DNA of 64,000 bases, taken from the NCBI RefSeq assembly GCF_014873705.1, contig NZ_JADBDS010000004.1, positions 558,001-622,000 of the forward strand, read 5' to 3'. The notes below the pieces were generated by a model. That model made no database searches, was not told where the DNA came from, and worked only from the letters and a program-made list of their open reading frames with translations. Shown here piece by piece: positions 1 through 7,758 of this stretch (the stretch's first letter is position 1; every line of letters begins with the position of its first letter). Made by a program: the position numbers and the translations under genes. This DNA is from Mycobacterium sp. OAS707. GTDB taxonomy: Bacteria > Actinomycetota > Actinomycetes > Mycobacteriales > Mycobacteriaceae.

Positions 1-350
1 GCGGGCCAAGACAGCCGATACCCACGGGAGTCGAGGCCGGCGGCCAACAGCACGATCTGGCGAACCCCTGCAGCGGCGGCGGCCTCGAAGTAGGTGTCGA
101 AGTAGCGGGTCCGCACGCCCTGGAAGTTGACGAAGTGCTCGCCGAACTCGGTCTTCAGCGGGTGCTCGAGAGCACCGCCGTCCAACAGGTCGGCCCACTC
201 GCCGCCGACGGCCCGGCAGAACACCTCGGCATACGGGTCCACCGCCGCGGGGTTGGGCTTCTGCGCCTCCAAAGCCCGCGCCGCTGCGACGAACAACGCC
301 GTCGAGCCGACACTGCTCTGGATGTCCCAACTGTCATTTTCGGTACGCAC
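1..350 (-). CDS. SAM-dependent methyltransferase, TIGR00027 family (3' part outside window)
   Basis: This is the N-terminal part of a methyltransferase of the large mycobacterial TIGR00027 / leucine carboxyl methyltransferase-like family. The minus-strand reading starts at a GTG (348-350) with VRTENDSWDIQSSVG and runs through PNPAAVDPYAEVF to LLAAGLDSRGYRLSW. The LDSR-x-YRL block is the family's signature near the SAM-binding site. The gene leaves the window at base 1 after about 116 codons; full members are usually near 300 residues. Substrates of these proteins are generally unknown. No Shine-Dalgarno sequence is obvious before the GTG. The start region faces the next methyltransferase gene, so the two are divergent. 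Confidence 0.85.
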   Translation of the reverse strand, partial: MRTENDSWDIQSSVGSTALFVAAARALEAQKPNPAAVDPYAEVFCRAVGGEWADLLDGGALEHPLKTEFGEHFVNFQGVRTRYFDTYFEAAAAAGVRQIVLLAAGLDSRGYRLSWP

Positions 351-398
351 GTACCCGGTTATACCCGCGCATCCTGACATCGCGACCAGACTGGATGT

Positions 399-989
399 GT
401 GGCAGAACCGTGGAACGTCAACATCCACTACGACGGCAAACTCGAAAAGTGCGTACCTGCGCACGCTTCGTCGGCGCTCGAAGTTGGCTGTGGCGACGGC
501 TTTTTGGCCGCTCGGCTCTCGCAATGGGTCCCACACGTCGTCGCTGTGGACGTCGATGAGCCGGTGCTGCGACGCGCCAGGCAACGTTTCCCCGACGCGC
601 CCGTGACGTGGCGGCACGGCGACGTCCTTGCCCTCGCCGATGAGCTGGGCGAGTTCGACGCCGTCGTGTCCAACGCGATGCTGCATCACGTTGCCGACAC
701 CCGCGCGGCGCTGGCGTGCCTGCGCGGACTGGTCAAGCAGGGCGGCACACTGGCCGTGGTCACCTTCGCCAGGCCGGGGTGGCGCCACTTGCCATGGGCG
801 CTGGCCACACTGGTGATCCGCGGCGTGGCGATCCGGGTGCGTGGCAAATGGGAGCACTCCGCGCCGACGGTGTGGCCGCCGCATGACACCGTCGCAGAGT
901 TGCGCCGTCACGTCTTCGCAGAACTACCCGGCGCCCAGGTATCGCTACTTGCACTGGGCCGCGTGTTCGTGAAGTGGCAGGCGCCCTAG
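399..989 (+). CDS. Class I SAM-dependent methyltransferase (Methyltransf_11 type)
   Basis: A 196-residue soluble methyltransferase with a complete Rossmann core. Motif I (ALEVGCGDGFLAARL) lies near residues 26-40, the acidic strand-2 end is VVAVDVDEP, and motif IV is VVSNAMLHHV. These place it in the Methyltransf_11/25 clan. GTG at 399 is the only good start before motif I. The substrate cannot be predicted. It is divergent from the TIGR00027 methyltransferase and converges on the DUF2236 gene, with a 4-bp overlap of the stop codons. It is shorter than many relatives (about 200-260 residues) because the C-terminal substrate lid is small. Confidence 0.85.
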   Translation: MAEPWNVNIHYDGKLEKCVPAHASSALEVGCGDGFLAARLSQWVPHVVAVDVDEPVLRRARQRFPDAPVTWRHGDVLALADELGEFDAVVSNAMLHHVADTRAALACLRGLVKQGGTLAVVTFARPGWRHLPWALATLVIRGVAIRVRGKWEHSAPTVWPPHDTVAELRRHVFAELPGAQVSLLALGRVFVKWQAP

Positions 990-1885
990 ACGAGCGGGCG
1001 TCCGGTCCGGATCCGCCAGTCGAGATCCTTCAGCAAGACGTTGAACGGAAACTTGCGGATGAAGCTCGGCATCAGGTGGTTGGCGAAGCGAAGGACGCCG
1101 ATGATGCGATCGAAGCGGCGTTGCTTTGCAGCGTTCCACTCCAGCTGCATCTCGTCGCGGAAGCGTTGCGGCAGAAAGCCCGTCGTGATCAGCAGACCGA
1201 AGTCGTCCAGTGCACGCTGTACCCGCGTCGGCAGCGTGACGCCGCGGACCCGCCCCGCCGCGATCGGCCATAGGTATTCGCGCACCGCGTCGTCGATGTG
1301 CACCTGCTCCAGCGACTCGCGCCAGTACCGGTCGAATGCGGCGCGGTCCTTGGGCCACATGTCTTCTGGCACCTGCAACGTGGTACCGAGCGGCAACCCC
1401 TCGCGATAATGGCGCTCGGCGGTCTCCTCGTCCATCTCGCCGACGAACAACCGATAGATGTCGACCGCGCCCTTGTACAGGCAGGCACCCACCCACAGCT
1501 GGAGGTCCTTGTCGAAGGCGTGGTATTTGACCGGACTTTCGTCGGTCGAATAGACCTGTGCGTGCGCCCGGTTCACCGCGCGCCGGAAGGCCGCCTTCTG
1601 CTCGGGCGACCCGTTGAGTGCAACCGCAAGATAGGTGAACGTCGTGCGCGCGCGCTTGATCGGGTGCAAGTCGACGCGACCGCTCTCCACACGGCTCTCC
1701 ATCACGCCGTAGCCGACGCCGGGGCGCGCGAGTTGCATGATCACGTTGGCAGGCCCGGCCAGCAGCGCCACTCCCATCAGCCCGTCGTCCAGGCTGGCGC
1801 CGCGGCGGCGCGGTTTCGGTACGGCCAGCGCGGCTTCGCTCACTGGCCGCTCGACATGGTGTTGCACCGGCTCACTGATCGTCAT
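986..1885 (-). CDS. DUF2236 (MpaB / latex-clearing-protein-like) oxygenase family protein
   Basis: A 299-residue member of the DUF2236 family. Characterised relatives are the rubber oxygenase Lcp and fungal MpaB, which are b-type haem oxygenases. The sequence shows the R-x-H block RRAVNRAHAQV (about residues 101-111) followed by KYHAFDKDLQLWVGACLYKGAVD, where family haem or substrate residues lie. ATG at 1885 was chosen over an upstream in-frame start at 1966 because a GGTGG ribosome site sits 5-7 bases before it. The substrate is unknown; mycobacteria carry many paralogues. A TetR gene diverges from it, and the 82-bp gap carries palindromes, so TetR control is likely. Confidence 0.82.
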   Translation of the reverse strand: MTISEPVQHHVERPVSEAALAVPKPRRRGASLDDGLMGVALLAGPANVIMQLARPGVGYGVMESRVESGRVDLHPIKRARTTFTYLAVALNGSPEQKAAFRRAVNRAHAQVYSTDESPVKYHAFDKDLQLWVGACLYKGAVDIYRLFVGEMDEETAERHYREGLPLGTTLQVPEDMWPKDRAAFDRYWRESLEQVHIDDAVREYLWPIAAGRVRGVTLPTRVQRALDDFGLLITTGFLPQRFRDEMQLEWNAAKQRRFDRIIGVLRFANHLMPSFIRKFPFNVLLKDLDWRIRTGRPLV

Positions 1886-1906
1886 TGACCCACCTAGAGA
1901 CGCTGT

Positions 1907-1936
1907 AGACAAATGTGAGAACATCTGTTTCCAGAT
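1907..1936. promoter_or_regulatory. Probable TetR operator between the DUF2236 and TetR genes
   Basis: Two overlapping inverted repeats lie in the divergent gap. One spans 1907-1930 and is symmetric at 8 of 10 base pairs around GAGA (half sites near GACAAATGT and ACATCTGTT). The other is ATCTG-4-CAGAT at 1923-1936. The position between divergent genes fits autoregulation by the adjacent TetR protein. Confidence 0.5.
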
Positions 1937-1967
1937 ATATTGCTCCCCCGACCTCGGCGGTGTCAAG

Positions 1968-2594
1968 ATGGATCCGATGGCTCAAGTGCGGCCCTACCGC
2001 GGCGTCGAAGCGGCTGACCGGGTTGCCGAGCGCCGCCGACGCTTCCTGGAAGCCGGTCTGGACATCCTCGGCTCTGACACCGACTTGTCAGAGCTGACGG
2101 TCCGCGGCGTCTGCGGTCGCGCGGGCGTGGCATTGCGCTATTTCTACGAGAGCTTCACCGACAAGGACGACCTGATCGCGGCGGTGTTCGACTGGGTGAT
2201 CGCCGATATCGCGGCGACGACGCAAGCCGCCGTCGCGTCCGCGCCGCTGGCCGAACAGAGCCGGGCAGGCATGGCCAACATCGTGCGGGCGATCGCCGCT
2301 GACAGCCGGGTCGGTCGTCTGGTGTTCAGCTCGCAGCTGTCCAATCCCGTGGTGGCGCGCAAGCGCACTGAGTCGTTCGCGTTGATGGCGCTGCTGACGT
2401 TCCAGCATGCCGGTACCCTCGGCGCGCAGCACACTGACCGCGTCAAGGCCGCTTCGCATTTCGTGGTCGGCGGCGTGGCACAGATGGTCACGGCGTGGAT
2501 GGAGGGCGACATCGCCCTCACCAATGACCAGCTCGTCGACCAGCTGGCCGCGATGATCGACGGCCTGGCAGTGCCAGATCTCTACCAGTCCTGA
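1968..2594 (+). CDS. TetR/AcrR family transcriptional regulator
   Basis: A 208-residue TetR regulator. The N-terminal helix-turn-helix is seen as LSELTVRGVCGRAGVALRYF followed by YESFTDKDDLIAAVFD. The C-terminal domain (about residues 80-208) is a helical ligand-binding region typical of the family. ATG at 1968 is preferred; ATG at 1977 is also possible. A palindrome lies just upstream, between this gene and the divergent DUF2236 gene, so it probably represses itself and that oxygenase. Its 3' end overlaps the convergent 2OG oxygenase gene by 13 bp. The ligand is not predictable. Confidence 0.88.
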   Translation: MDPMAQVRPYRGVEAADRVAERRRRFLEAGLDILGSDTDLSELTVRGVCGRAGVALRYFYESFTDKDDLIAAVFDWVIADIAATTQAAVASAPLAEQSRAGMANIVRAIAADSRVGRLVFSSQLSNPVVARKRTESFALMALLTFQHAGTLGAQHTDRVKAASHFVVGGVAQMVTAWMEGDIALTNDQLVDQLAAMIDGLAVPDLYQS

Positions 2595-3682
2595 CCAAGA
2601 CGTTTACCGCACAACGCTTCCCGTTGTCGCGGAGAAAGACGGCTGCACAACTCGCGCAGCGCGGCATCGGGCAGCATCAGCTGGGAGTAGGTCAGATGCG
2701 GGCTTCTGCTGCAGTACGCGAAGGTGACCGAGTAGCGCTCGGACTCAACCGGGGAGACGACGCGGTGCAGCACCTGACCCGTATCGACGTAGATGGTCGT
2801 CATCCTTGGACCGGTCACCTGCCTGCGCATGACCACGGGTACCTCCCGACGAACCGCCTCGTCCAGGTGCACAGCACGGAAGGGGCGACCTCGCTTGCCC
2901 AAAAAGGCTTTCGAGGTCGCGAGGTCGAGGTATTCGAAGGGTGCTGACGTCTTGTCGACGTCGCTGAGATAGACGATGACCTTGAGGATCCTGCGATCTT
3001 CATGATCGAGATGCCACCGGCGAACGGCCGCGTGACTATGTCCGGCGGCAGGGTTCACGATCTCGCGCTTGACTTCGACGCCGAGGTACCGCGGAGGCAG
3101 CCCGATGTGACACTCAGCCAGGTCGAGGAGATCCTCGGACAACCCCCACAGGAATAGCTCAGGGTCCCATGCCAATTCGCGAGATGTCGTCTTCGCACAT
3201 GGTTCGTTGGTCTGCTTGGAGCGCAGCAAGCATACGAAGCGACTTGCCGATTCAAGCGTTGCGGGCGGTAGCGCCAGAGTACGGATGGCGACCCCGGCGC
3301 CACGGAGGTCGGCAAGGACACCACTGTGCTGTGGCGACACCGACGGCAGGTTGTCGGCATGACGAGAACGGAGAGCGTCATAGCGGTCGTCGCCCCGTGA
3401 CCACGGGGACGACAACACGCGCTGAGCGAAGAATGCCCGCCGCCTGACACCCTGGTAGCCCTGCTGCAGCATCTCCCGAACAGCTCGGCGTGGAGGCGGC
3501 GACCCCAGGGCGCCGGACGACTCGATTGCCTCAGTGCAGCCCGCCGCCACTCGCCCACGCAGCGAGGTACCGCGGACCATCGATGTTCGAGTGATAGTGT
3601 GCTGGTCATCACACAGCACACTATTATTGGCCAGCTCCCGATGAGGTTCAGCTCCGCGTTCGGACGTATCAATACTGTTCAA
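2582..3682 (-). CDS. Fe(II)/2-oxoglutarate-dependent oxygenase-like protein
   Basis: Up to 366 residues. The C-terminal half carries a 2OG-Fe(II) dioxygenase triad: HLD (H224-x-D226) in RRWHLDHEDRR, a distal His (H306) in TGQVLHRVVSP, and a 2OG-binding Arg (R316) in SERYSVTF. This supports a cupin-fold hydroxylase of the phytanoyl-CoA or prolyl-hydroxylase clan. The N-terminal 130 residues are unrecognised. The start is uncertain: TTG 3682, GTG 3619 or ATG 3580, none with a good ribosome site. A palindrome at 3719-3744 matches sites upstream of rmlA and wzy, which suggests co-regulation with the exopolysaccharide locus although the gene lies 13 kb away. The substrate is unknown. Confidence 0.65.
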   Translation of the reverse strand: MNSIDTSERGAEPHRELANNSVLCDDQHTITRTSMVRGTSLRGRVAAGCTEAIESSGALGSPPPRRAVREMLQQGYQGVRRRAFFAQRVLSSPWSRGDDRYDALRSRHADNLPSVSPQHSGVLADLRGAGVAIRTLALPPATLESASRFVCLLRSKQTNEPCAKTTSRELAWDPELFLWGLSEDLLDLAECHIGLPPRYLGVEVKREIVNPAAGHSHAAVRRWHLDHEDRRILKVIVYLSDVDKTSAPFEYLDLATSKAFLGKRGRPFRAVHLDEAVRREVPVVMRRQVTGPRMTTIYVDTGQVLHRVVSPVESERYSVTFAYCSRSPHLTYSQLMLPDAALRELCSRLSPRQREALCGKRLGQDW

Positions 3683-3718
3683 ATGTAATCAGCGTGCGCC
3701 GACCTCCGAAAGTCGTCA

Positions 3719-3744
3719 ACCTTTGCCAAGTTTCTAGCAAAGGT
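3719..3744 (-). promoter_or_regulatory. Shared palindromic operator, site 1 (2OG oxygenase gene)
   Basis: Perfect 8-bp inverted repeat, ACCTTTGC (3719-3726) and GCAAAGGT (3737-3744), with a 10-bp spacer. Near-copies, including spacer bases, occur at 20827-20850 and 32661-32686. Each lies upstream of a minus-strand gene. Confidence 0.6.
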
Positions 3745-3789
3745 CAACAGATTTGCTATTAGTTCTCTGGTCAGCGCAGAGGCCCGCCC

Positions 3790-4338
3790 TCATGGCAGCA
3801 ACGGGATTCGCCACAGCGGCATCCCGGGATCGAGCACGTACAGCCGGGTGGCAGTCAGTCGAAGGATGCGTAGCGCCCCGGTGATCAGCACTGCCGCCAG
3901 CGGCAACTCCCCGGCCACGGCTGTCAACACCGACAGCCACCGATCGGCGGGAGCTGCTGTCATCAGGTCGAACCACGCGTCGCAGATCAACAGGATGCCG
4001 GTGGTGAATGCGGTCAGCACGAGCAGCTGTCGACGTAGCAGGCCTAGCACGGCCGTCGCGGCCAGGAACAACAGGATCAGCGCGTCGAAGCCCACCCACG
4101 TCGTGAGCCAGTTGTACGCGATGTACTTGTCCGGCAACGTGATTGCCAAGTAACCGATCCACGGCGTCAGCCCGATGACCGCGCCGAACATCACCACCAG
4201 GCGCACCCGCCGTAACCTCGCGAGCTCCGAGGCGGGCAGGAGCTCACCGAGCGGGCGTTCCAGCCGGCTGATCAGCTCGCGGCGTTCGGCCGCCGACATC
4301 GCGGCGATCTGGGCGTCAGACAGCGCGCCGTCAGGCAT
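3790..4338 (-). CDS. Conserved membrane protein of unknown function
   Basis: A 182-residue protein with a short charged cytoplasmic N-terminus (about 40 residues, SAAERRELISRLERP) and four predicted membrane helices: VRLVVMFGAVIGLTPWIGYLAI, WVGFDALILLFLAATAVLG, LLVLTAFTTGILLICDAWFD and LPLAAVLITGALRIL. No enzyme motif is visible. It starts 8 bp after the stop of the glyoxalase-fold gene on the same strand, so the two are probably co-transcribed. The spacing to the following 2OG oxygenase gene is 107 bp and contains a palindrome. I cannot assign a function. Confidence 0.75.
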   Translation of the reverse strand: MPDGALSDAQIAAMSAAERRELISRLERPLGELLPASELARLRRVRLVVMFGAVIGLTPWIGYLAITLPDKYIAYNWLTTWVGFDALILLFLAATAVLGLLRRQLLVLTAFTTGILLICDAWFDLMTAAPADRWLSVLTAVAGELPLAAVLITGALRILRLTATRLYVLDPGMPLWRIPLLP

Positions 4339-4346
4339 AGCGCCGG

Positions 4347-4928
4347 TTAGTGCCCGACGGGCACTCGAGGCCGGCGATACGCTGCGGTCTTCGGCGCCGT
4401 CTGGGTGTCGTTGTCGGTGAATTCCTTGGTCCAGCAGGCGAACTCGAGCGTGATGCCATCCGGGTCGAGGAAATAGAACGATCGCACGTATACGCCGGGG
4501 TGCACGGTCGCCGACACCTGCGCTTCGCTCTCGTCGTGGTTGAGCACCGGACCGACGCGCACGCCCTTGTCCTTCAGTCGCCGCCGGTACTCATCGAACT
4601 TCTCCGCAGGCACATGGAACGCAAGATGGTTCATCGTGCTGACGGCGCTGACGATATCGCCGATCCCCGGAATCGCTTCGGGCGACGAAACGCCCGGCAC
4701 GCGATCGGGCGCATCGGCGAACCAGAAGAACGCCACGCAGTCGCCATTGCCCGCATCGAAGAAGAAGTGCTGTCCCATGCCTCCTGGCAGATCCAAGGAC
4801 TTGATCAACGGCATACCAAGGACATTGCTGTAGAAGTCGACGGTGCGCTCCATGTCAGAGCAGACCAGCGCCACATGGTTGATGCCGCCGAGTTCGAATT
4901 CGGAATTGGGATTGTTTGGCTTGATCAC
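4347..4928 (-). CDS. VOC-family (glyoxalase / extradiol dioxygenase fold) protein
   Basis: A 193-residue two-repeat vicinal-oxygen-chelate protein. Repeat 1 begins INHVALVCSDMERTVDFYSNVLGM (first metal-ligand His). Repeat 2 contains MNHLAFHVPAEKFDEYRRRL and ends FLDPDGITLEFACW, where the Glu is the usual last metal ligand. This matches mycobacterial glyoxalase / bleomycin-resistance-type proteins; the reaction is unknown. The start is GTG 4928 with a GAGGAG ribosome site 8 bases upstream. A TetR gene diverges from it across a strong palindrome, so it is probably the main target of that repressor, together with the membrane-protein gene behind it. Confidence 0.85.
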   Translation of the reverse strand: MIKPNNPNSEFELGGINHVALVCSDMERTVDFYSNVLGMPLIKSLDLPGGMGQHFFFDAGNGDCVAFFWFADAPDRVPGVSSPEAIPGIGDIVSAVSTMNHLAFHVPAEKFDEYRRRLKDKGVRVGPVLNHDESEAQVSATVHPGVYVRSFYFLDPDGITLEFACWTKEFTDNDTQTAPKTAAYRRPRVPVGH

Positions 4929-4957
4929 GTCGCTGCTCCTCTAGCCAAGCTCGAAAT

Positions 4958-4979
4958 CTGAATCTAACATCAGATTCAG
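4958..4979. promoter_or_regulatory. TetR operator (palindrome) between VOC gene and TetR gene
   Basis: Perfect 8-bp inverted repeat CTGAATCT (4958-4965) and AGATTCAG (4972-4979) around a 6-bp spacer. It lies 30 bp from the VOC start and 26 bp from the TetR start. The site is AT-rich compared with its surroundings and is well placed to block both promoters. Confidence 0.65.
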
Positions 4980-5004
4980 TTTCGATCAACGGCCGAGGAG
5001 CCCA

Positions 5005-5640
5005 GTGACCGTCAGTCCCCGCGAACAATTGCCGACGCTGCGCGGCAGGCAGACGCAGGCCGCGATCGACGCGGCGGCGCGGGCGGTGATCGCGCGCAAG
5101 GGCATTCTGGCCACGACGATTTCGGACATCGCCGCCGAAGCGGGTAAGTCCACGGCCTCGTTCTACAACTACTACGACTCCAAGGAGGCGATGGTCCGCG
5201 AGTGGGCCGTCCGGTTCCGCGACGAGGCAAGAGAACGATCGCGCGCAGCGGCCGATCCCGGGTTGACCAACTGGGAGCGCTCGTATGAGGCCGCGGCCGC
5301 GCACTGGAACACCTACCGCAACCGGTTGGCCGAGATCATCAGCGTCTCGCAACTCGCCATGGTCAGCGACGACTTCGCCGGGTATTGGGCTGACATCTGC
5401 GCGCTACCAATTGAATTGATCACCCACATGGTGAAGCAGGCGCAGCGGCAGGGCTTCTGCGCACGAGAGGATGACCCGCATCTGATGGCGGTGGCGATGG
5501 TCTCGATGCTCAACCAGTTCTGCTACACGCAACTGTCCGGCAGGACGGCAACGGCAACCGTCGACGACACCGCGTGCGTCACCACGCTGGCCAACTTTTT
5601 CTACCGGACCATCTATCACAAGGAGGCCGGCCTGACATGA
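5005..5640 (+). CDS. TetR/AcrR family transcriptional regulator
   Basis: A 211-residue TetR protein. The DNA-binding region reads AVIARKGILATTISDIAAEAGKSTASFYNYYDSKEAMVREW (about residues 27-68). GTG at 5005 has a GAGGAG ribosome site (4995-5000). The stop overlaps the next gene's start as ATGA (5637-5640), so it is translationally coupled to a hydrolase, a 2-hydroxyacid dehydrogenase and possibly the fused FadE. It probably controls this catabolic operon as well as the divergent VOC gene. The inducer may be an acyl-CoA or aromatic catabolite, but that is inference only. Confidence 0.88.
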   Translation: MTVSPREQLPTLRGRQTQAAIDAAARAVIARKGILATTISDIAAEAGKSTASFYNYYDSKEAMVREWAVRFRDEARERSRAAADPGLTNWERSYEAAAAHWNTYRNRLAEIISVSQLAMVSDDFAGYWADICALPIELITHMVKQAQRQGFCAREDDPHLMAVAMVSMLNQFCYTQLSGRTATATVDDTACVTTLANFFYRTIYHKEAGLT

Positions 5641-6779
5641 CGAAAACCTCGACGTCGAGCGGAACACCGGGCGTCACAAGAGAATTCGTCGGAATGGACT
5701 CGCCGACGGCGCGACGCGCCGGCTCGGGAGGGCATCCGTGTCAGGGGCTGTACCACCGCGGCGTCGGGCGCAAGCCGAAGGTCGCCATGATCGCCACGCA
5801 CTACCAGATCGATTTCTCCGAGCATTACCTCGCCGACTACATGGCCACCCGGGGCATCGGATTCCTCGGGTGGAATACCCGCTACCGCGGATATGAGAGC
5901 AGCTTTCTGCTCGACCACGCCTTGGTCGACATCGGCGTCGGCGTGCGCTGGCTGCGCGAGGTTCAAGGCGTCGAAACCATTATCCTGCTCGGCAATTCCG
6001 GCGGTGGCTCGTTGATGGCCGCCTATCAGGCCCAGGCCGTCGACGCACATGTCACGCCGTTGCCGGGCATGCGGCCCGCTGCCGGGCTCACCGACCTGCC
6101 TCCCGCCGACGGCTACGTGGCCAGCGCCGCGCACCCCGGCCGCCCCGACGTGCTGACCGCCTGGATGGATGCCTCGGTGGTCGACGAAAACGATGCCCTG
6201 GCAAGCGATCCCGCCCTGGACCTGTTCAACAACGCCAACGGCCCCCCGTACTCGAAGGATTTCATCGAGCGCTACCGCTCGGCGCAGGTCGCCCGCAACC
6301 ACGCGATCACCGACTGGGCTGAAAGCGAACTCAAACGAGTGCACGCCGCGGGCTTTTCCGATCGCCCGTTCACCGTGCTCCGGACGTGGGCGGACCCGCG
6401 GATGGTCGATCCGACGCTCGAACCGACGAAGCGCCCGGCCAACATGTGTTACGCGGGACCGCCGGTCAAGGCCAACCGGTCGGCGCACGGCATCGCCGCG
6501 GCGTGCACACTGCGCAACTGGCTGGGCATGTGGAGTCTTCGGCATGCCCAGACCCGCGCCGAACCGCACCTGGCGCGCGTCGACTGCCCGGCCCTGGTGA
6601 TCAACGCCGAACAGGACACCGGGGTTTATCCCAGCGACGCGCAGCGCATCTACGACGCATTGGCCAGCAAGGACAAGTCCCGCACCTCGATCGACACCGA
6701 TCACTACTTCACCACCCCCGGCGCGCGCAGCGAGAAGGCCGATACGATCGCCAAGTGGATCGCGAAGCGGTGGCGCTAA
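5637..6779 (+). CDS. Alpha/beta hydrolase
   Basis: A 380-residue alpha/beta-hydrolase. The nucleophile elbow is LLGNSGGGSL (Ser near residue 121). The acid residue is likely Asp in INAEQDTGVYPSD, and the base is His in IDTDHYFTTPG near the C-terminus. ATG 5637 overlaps the TetR stop and has an AGGAGG ribosome site at 5621-5626. A long insert between the nucleophile and the acid (about 200 residues) forms a cap domain. The operon partners, a D-2-hydroxyacid dehydrogenase and an acyl-CoA dehydrogenase, point to degradation of an ester or lactone followed by oxidation. The substrate is not predictable. Confidence 0.82.
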   Translation: MTKTSTSSGTPGVTREFVGMDSPTARRAGSGGHPCQGLYHRGVGRKPKVAMIATHYQIDFSEHYLADYMATRGIGFLGWNTRYRGYESSFLLDHALVDIGVGVRWLREVQGVETIILLGNSGGGSLMAAYQAQAVDAHVTPLPGMRPAAGLTDLPPADGYVASAAHPGRPDVLTAWMDASVVDENDALASDPALDLFNNANGPPYSKDFIERYRSAQVARNHAITDWAESELKRVHAAGFSDRPFTVLRTWADPRMVDPTLEPTKRPANMCYAGPPVKANRSAHGIAAACTLRNWLGMWSLRHAQTRAEPHLARVDCPALVINAEQDTGVYPSDAQRIYDALASKDKSRTSIDTDHYFTTPGARSEKADTIAKWIAKRWR

Positions 6780-7714
6780 GGGTTCTCGCGCACTTCGTTC
6801 CCGGCGCCAAGGTCACCGAATTCCTTGCCCCAGAATCGGATTGGTTGGACATCCGGTACTGCGCCGAGGACGACGACGACACCTTCTATCGCGAGCTGAC
6901 CGAGGCCGAGGTCATCTGGCACGTGCTGCGGCCGATCTCCGGCGCAGACCTCGAAAAGGCGGGCAACCTGAAGCTGGTGCACAAGATGGGCGCCGGGGTG
7001 AACACCATCGACGTCGAGACCGCGACGCGGTTGGGCATCGCGGTGGCGAACATGCCGGGTGCGAATGCGCCGTCGGTGGCTGAGGGCGCCGTGCTGCTGA
7101 TGCTGGCCGCGCTGCGACGGCTGCCCGCACTAGACCGCGCAACCCGCGAGGGCAACGGCTGGCCGTCGGACCCGAGCCTCGGCGAAACAGTGCGTGACAT
7201 CGGCGGCTGCACGGTCGGCCTGGTCGGCTACGGCAACATCGCGAAGACTGTCGAGAAATTCGTATCAGCGATGGGCGCCCATACGCTGCACACCAGCACC
7301 CGCGACGACGGCCACCCCGGTTGGCGCCCGCTGCCGGATCTGCTCGCCGAAAGCGACATCGTCTCGCTGCACCTACCGCTGACCGAGAAGACCTCCGGCC
7401 TGCTCGACCAGGCCGCCCTGGCCCTGATGAAACCCGACGCGGTGCTCGTCAACACCTCGCGCGGCGGCGTCGTCGACGAGGACGCTTTGATCGACGCGCT
7501 GCGCAGCGGCGCGCTGGCCGCGGCGGGTCTGGACGTCTTCGCCGTGGAACCGATACCCGCGGGCAATCCCCTGCCCACGCTGGACAACGTCGTGCTCACT
7601 CCACATGTCACCTGGTATACCGCCGACACGATGCGGCGCTATCTCGAACATGCGGTGGACAACTGCCGACGGATCAGGGACGGCCGGAAGATGGTCAACG
7701 TCATCAACGAGTAA
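6770..7714 (+). CDS. D-isomer-specific 2-hydroxyacid dehydrogenase (NAD-dependent)
   Basis: A 314-residue member of the formate / D-2-hydroxyacid dehydrogenase family. The Rossmann motif GLVGYGNIAKTVEKF is near residues 150-164. The catalytic set is complete: Arg in NTSRGGVVDEDAL (R231), Glu in DVFAVEPIP (E260) and His in LTPHVTWYT (H279). It would interconvert a 2-oxoacid and a D-2-hydroxyacid. GTG at 6770 is the first sensible start and overlaps the hydrolase gene by 10 bp, which indicates coupling. Longer upstream readings of this frame are antisense-free shadows of the hydrolase gene. Confidence 0.87.
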   Translation: MALRVLAHFVPGAKVTEFLAPESDWLDIRYCAEDDDDTFYRELTEAEVIWHVLRPISGADLEKAGNLKLVHKMGAGVNTIDVETATRLGIAVANMPGANAPSVAEGAVLLMLAALRRLPALDRATREGNGWPSDPSLGETVRDIGGCTVGLVGYGNIAKTVEKFVSAMGAHTLHTSTRDDGHPGWRPLPDLLAESDIVSLHLPLTEKTSGLLDQAALALMKPDAVLVNTSRGGVVDEDALIDALRSGALAAAGLDVFAVEPIPAGNPLPTLDNVVLTPHVTWYTADTMRRYLEHAVDNCRRIRDGRKMVNVINE

Positions 7715-7721
7715 CCTGGCT

Positions 7722-7743
7722 CCCAACCGACCGGTTAATTGGG
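7722..7743. promoter_or_regulatory. Imperfect palindrome before the fused FadE gene
   Basis: A 22-bp near-palindrome, symmetric at 8 of 11 pairs, with outer arms CCCAA and TTGGG and core ACCGACCGGT. It lies in the 44-bp gap before the FadE start. The ACCG-CGGT core resembles operators of mycobacterial TetR regulators of lipid genes; the assignment is inferred. Confidence 0.35.
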
Positions 7744-7758
7744 AAAGGCAACGACGCA

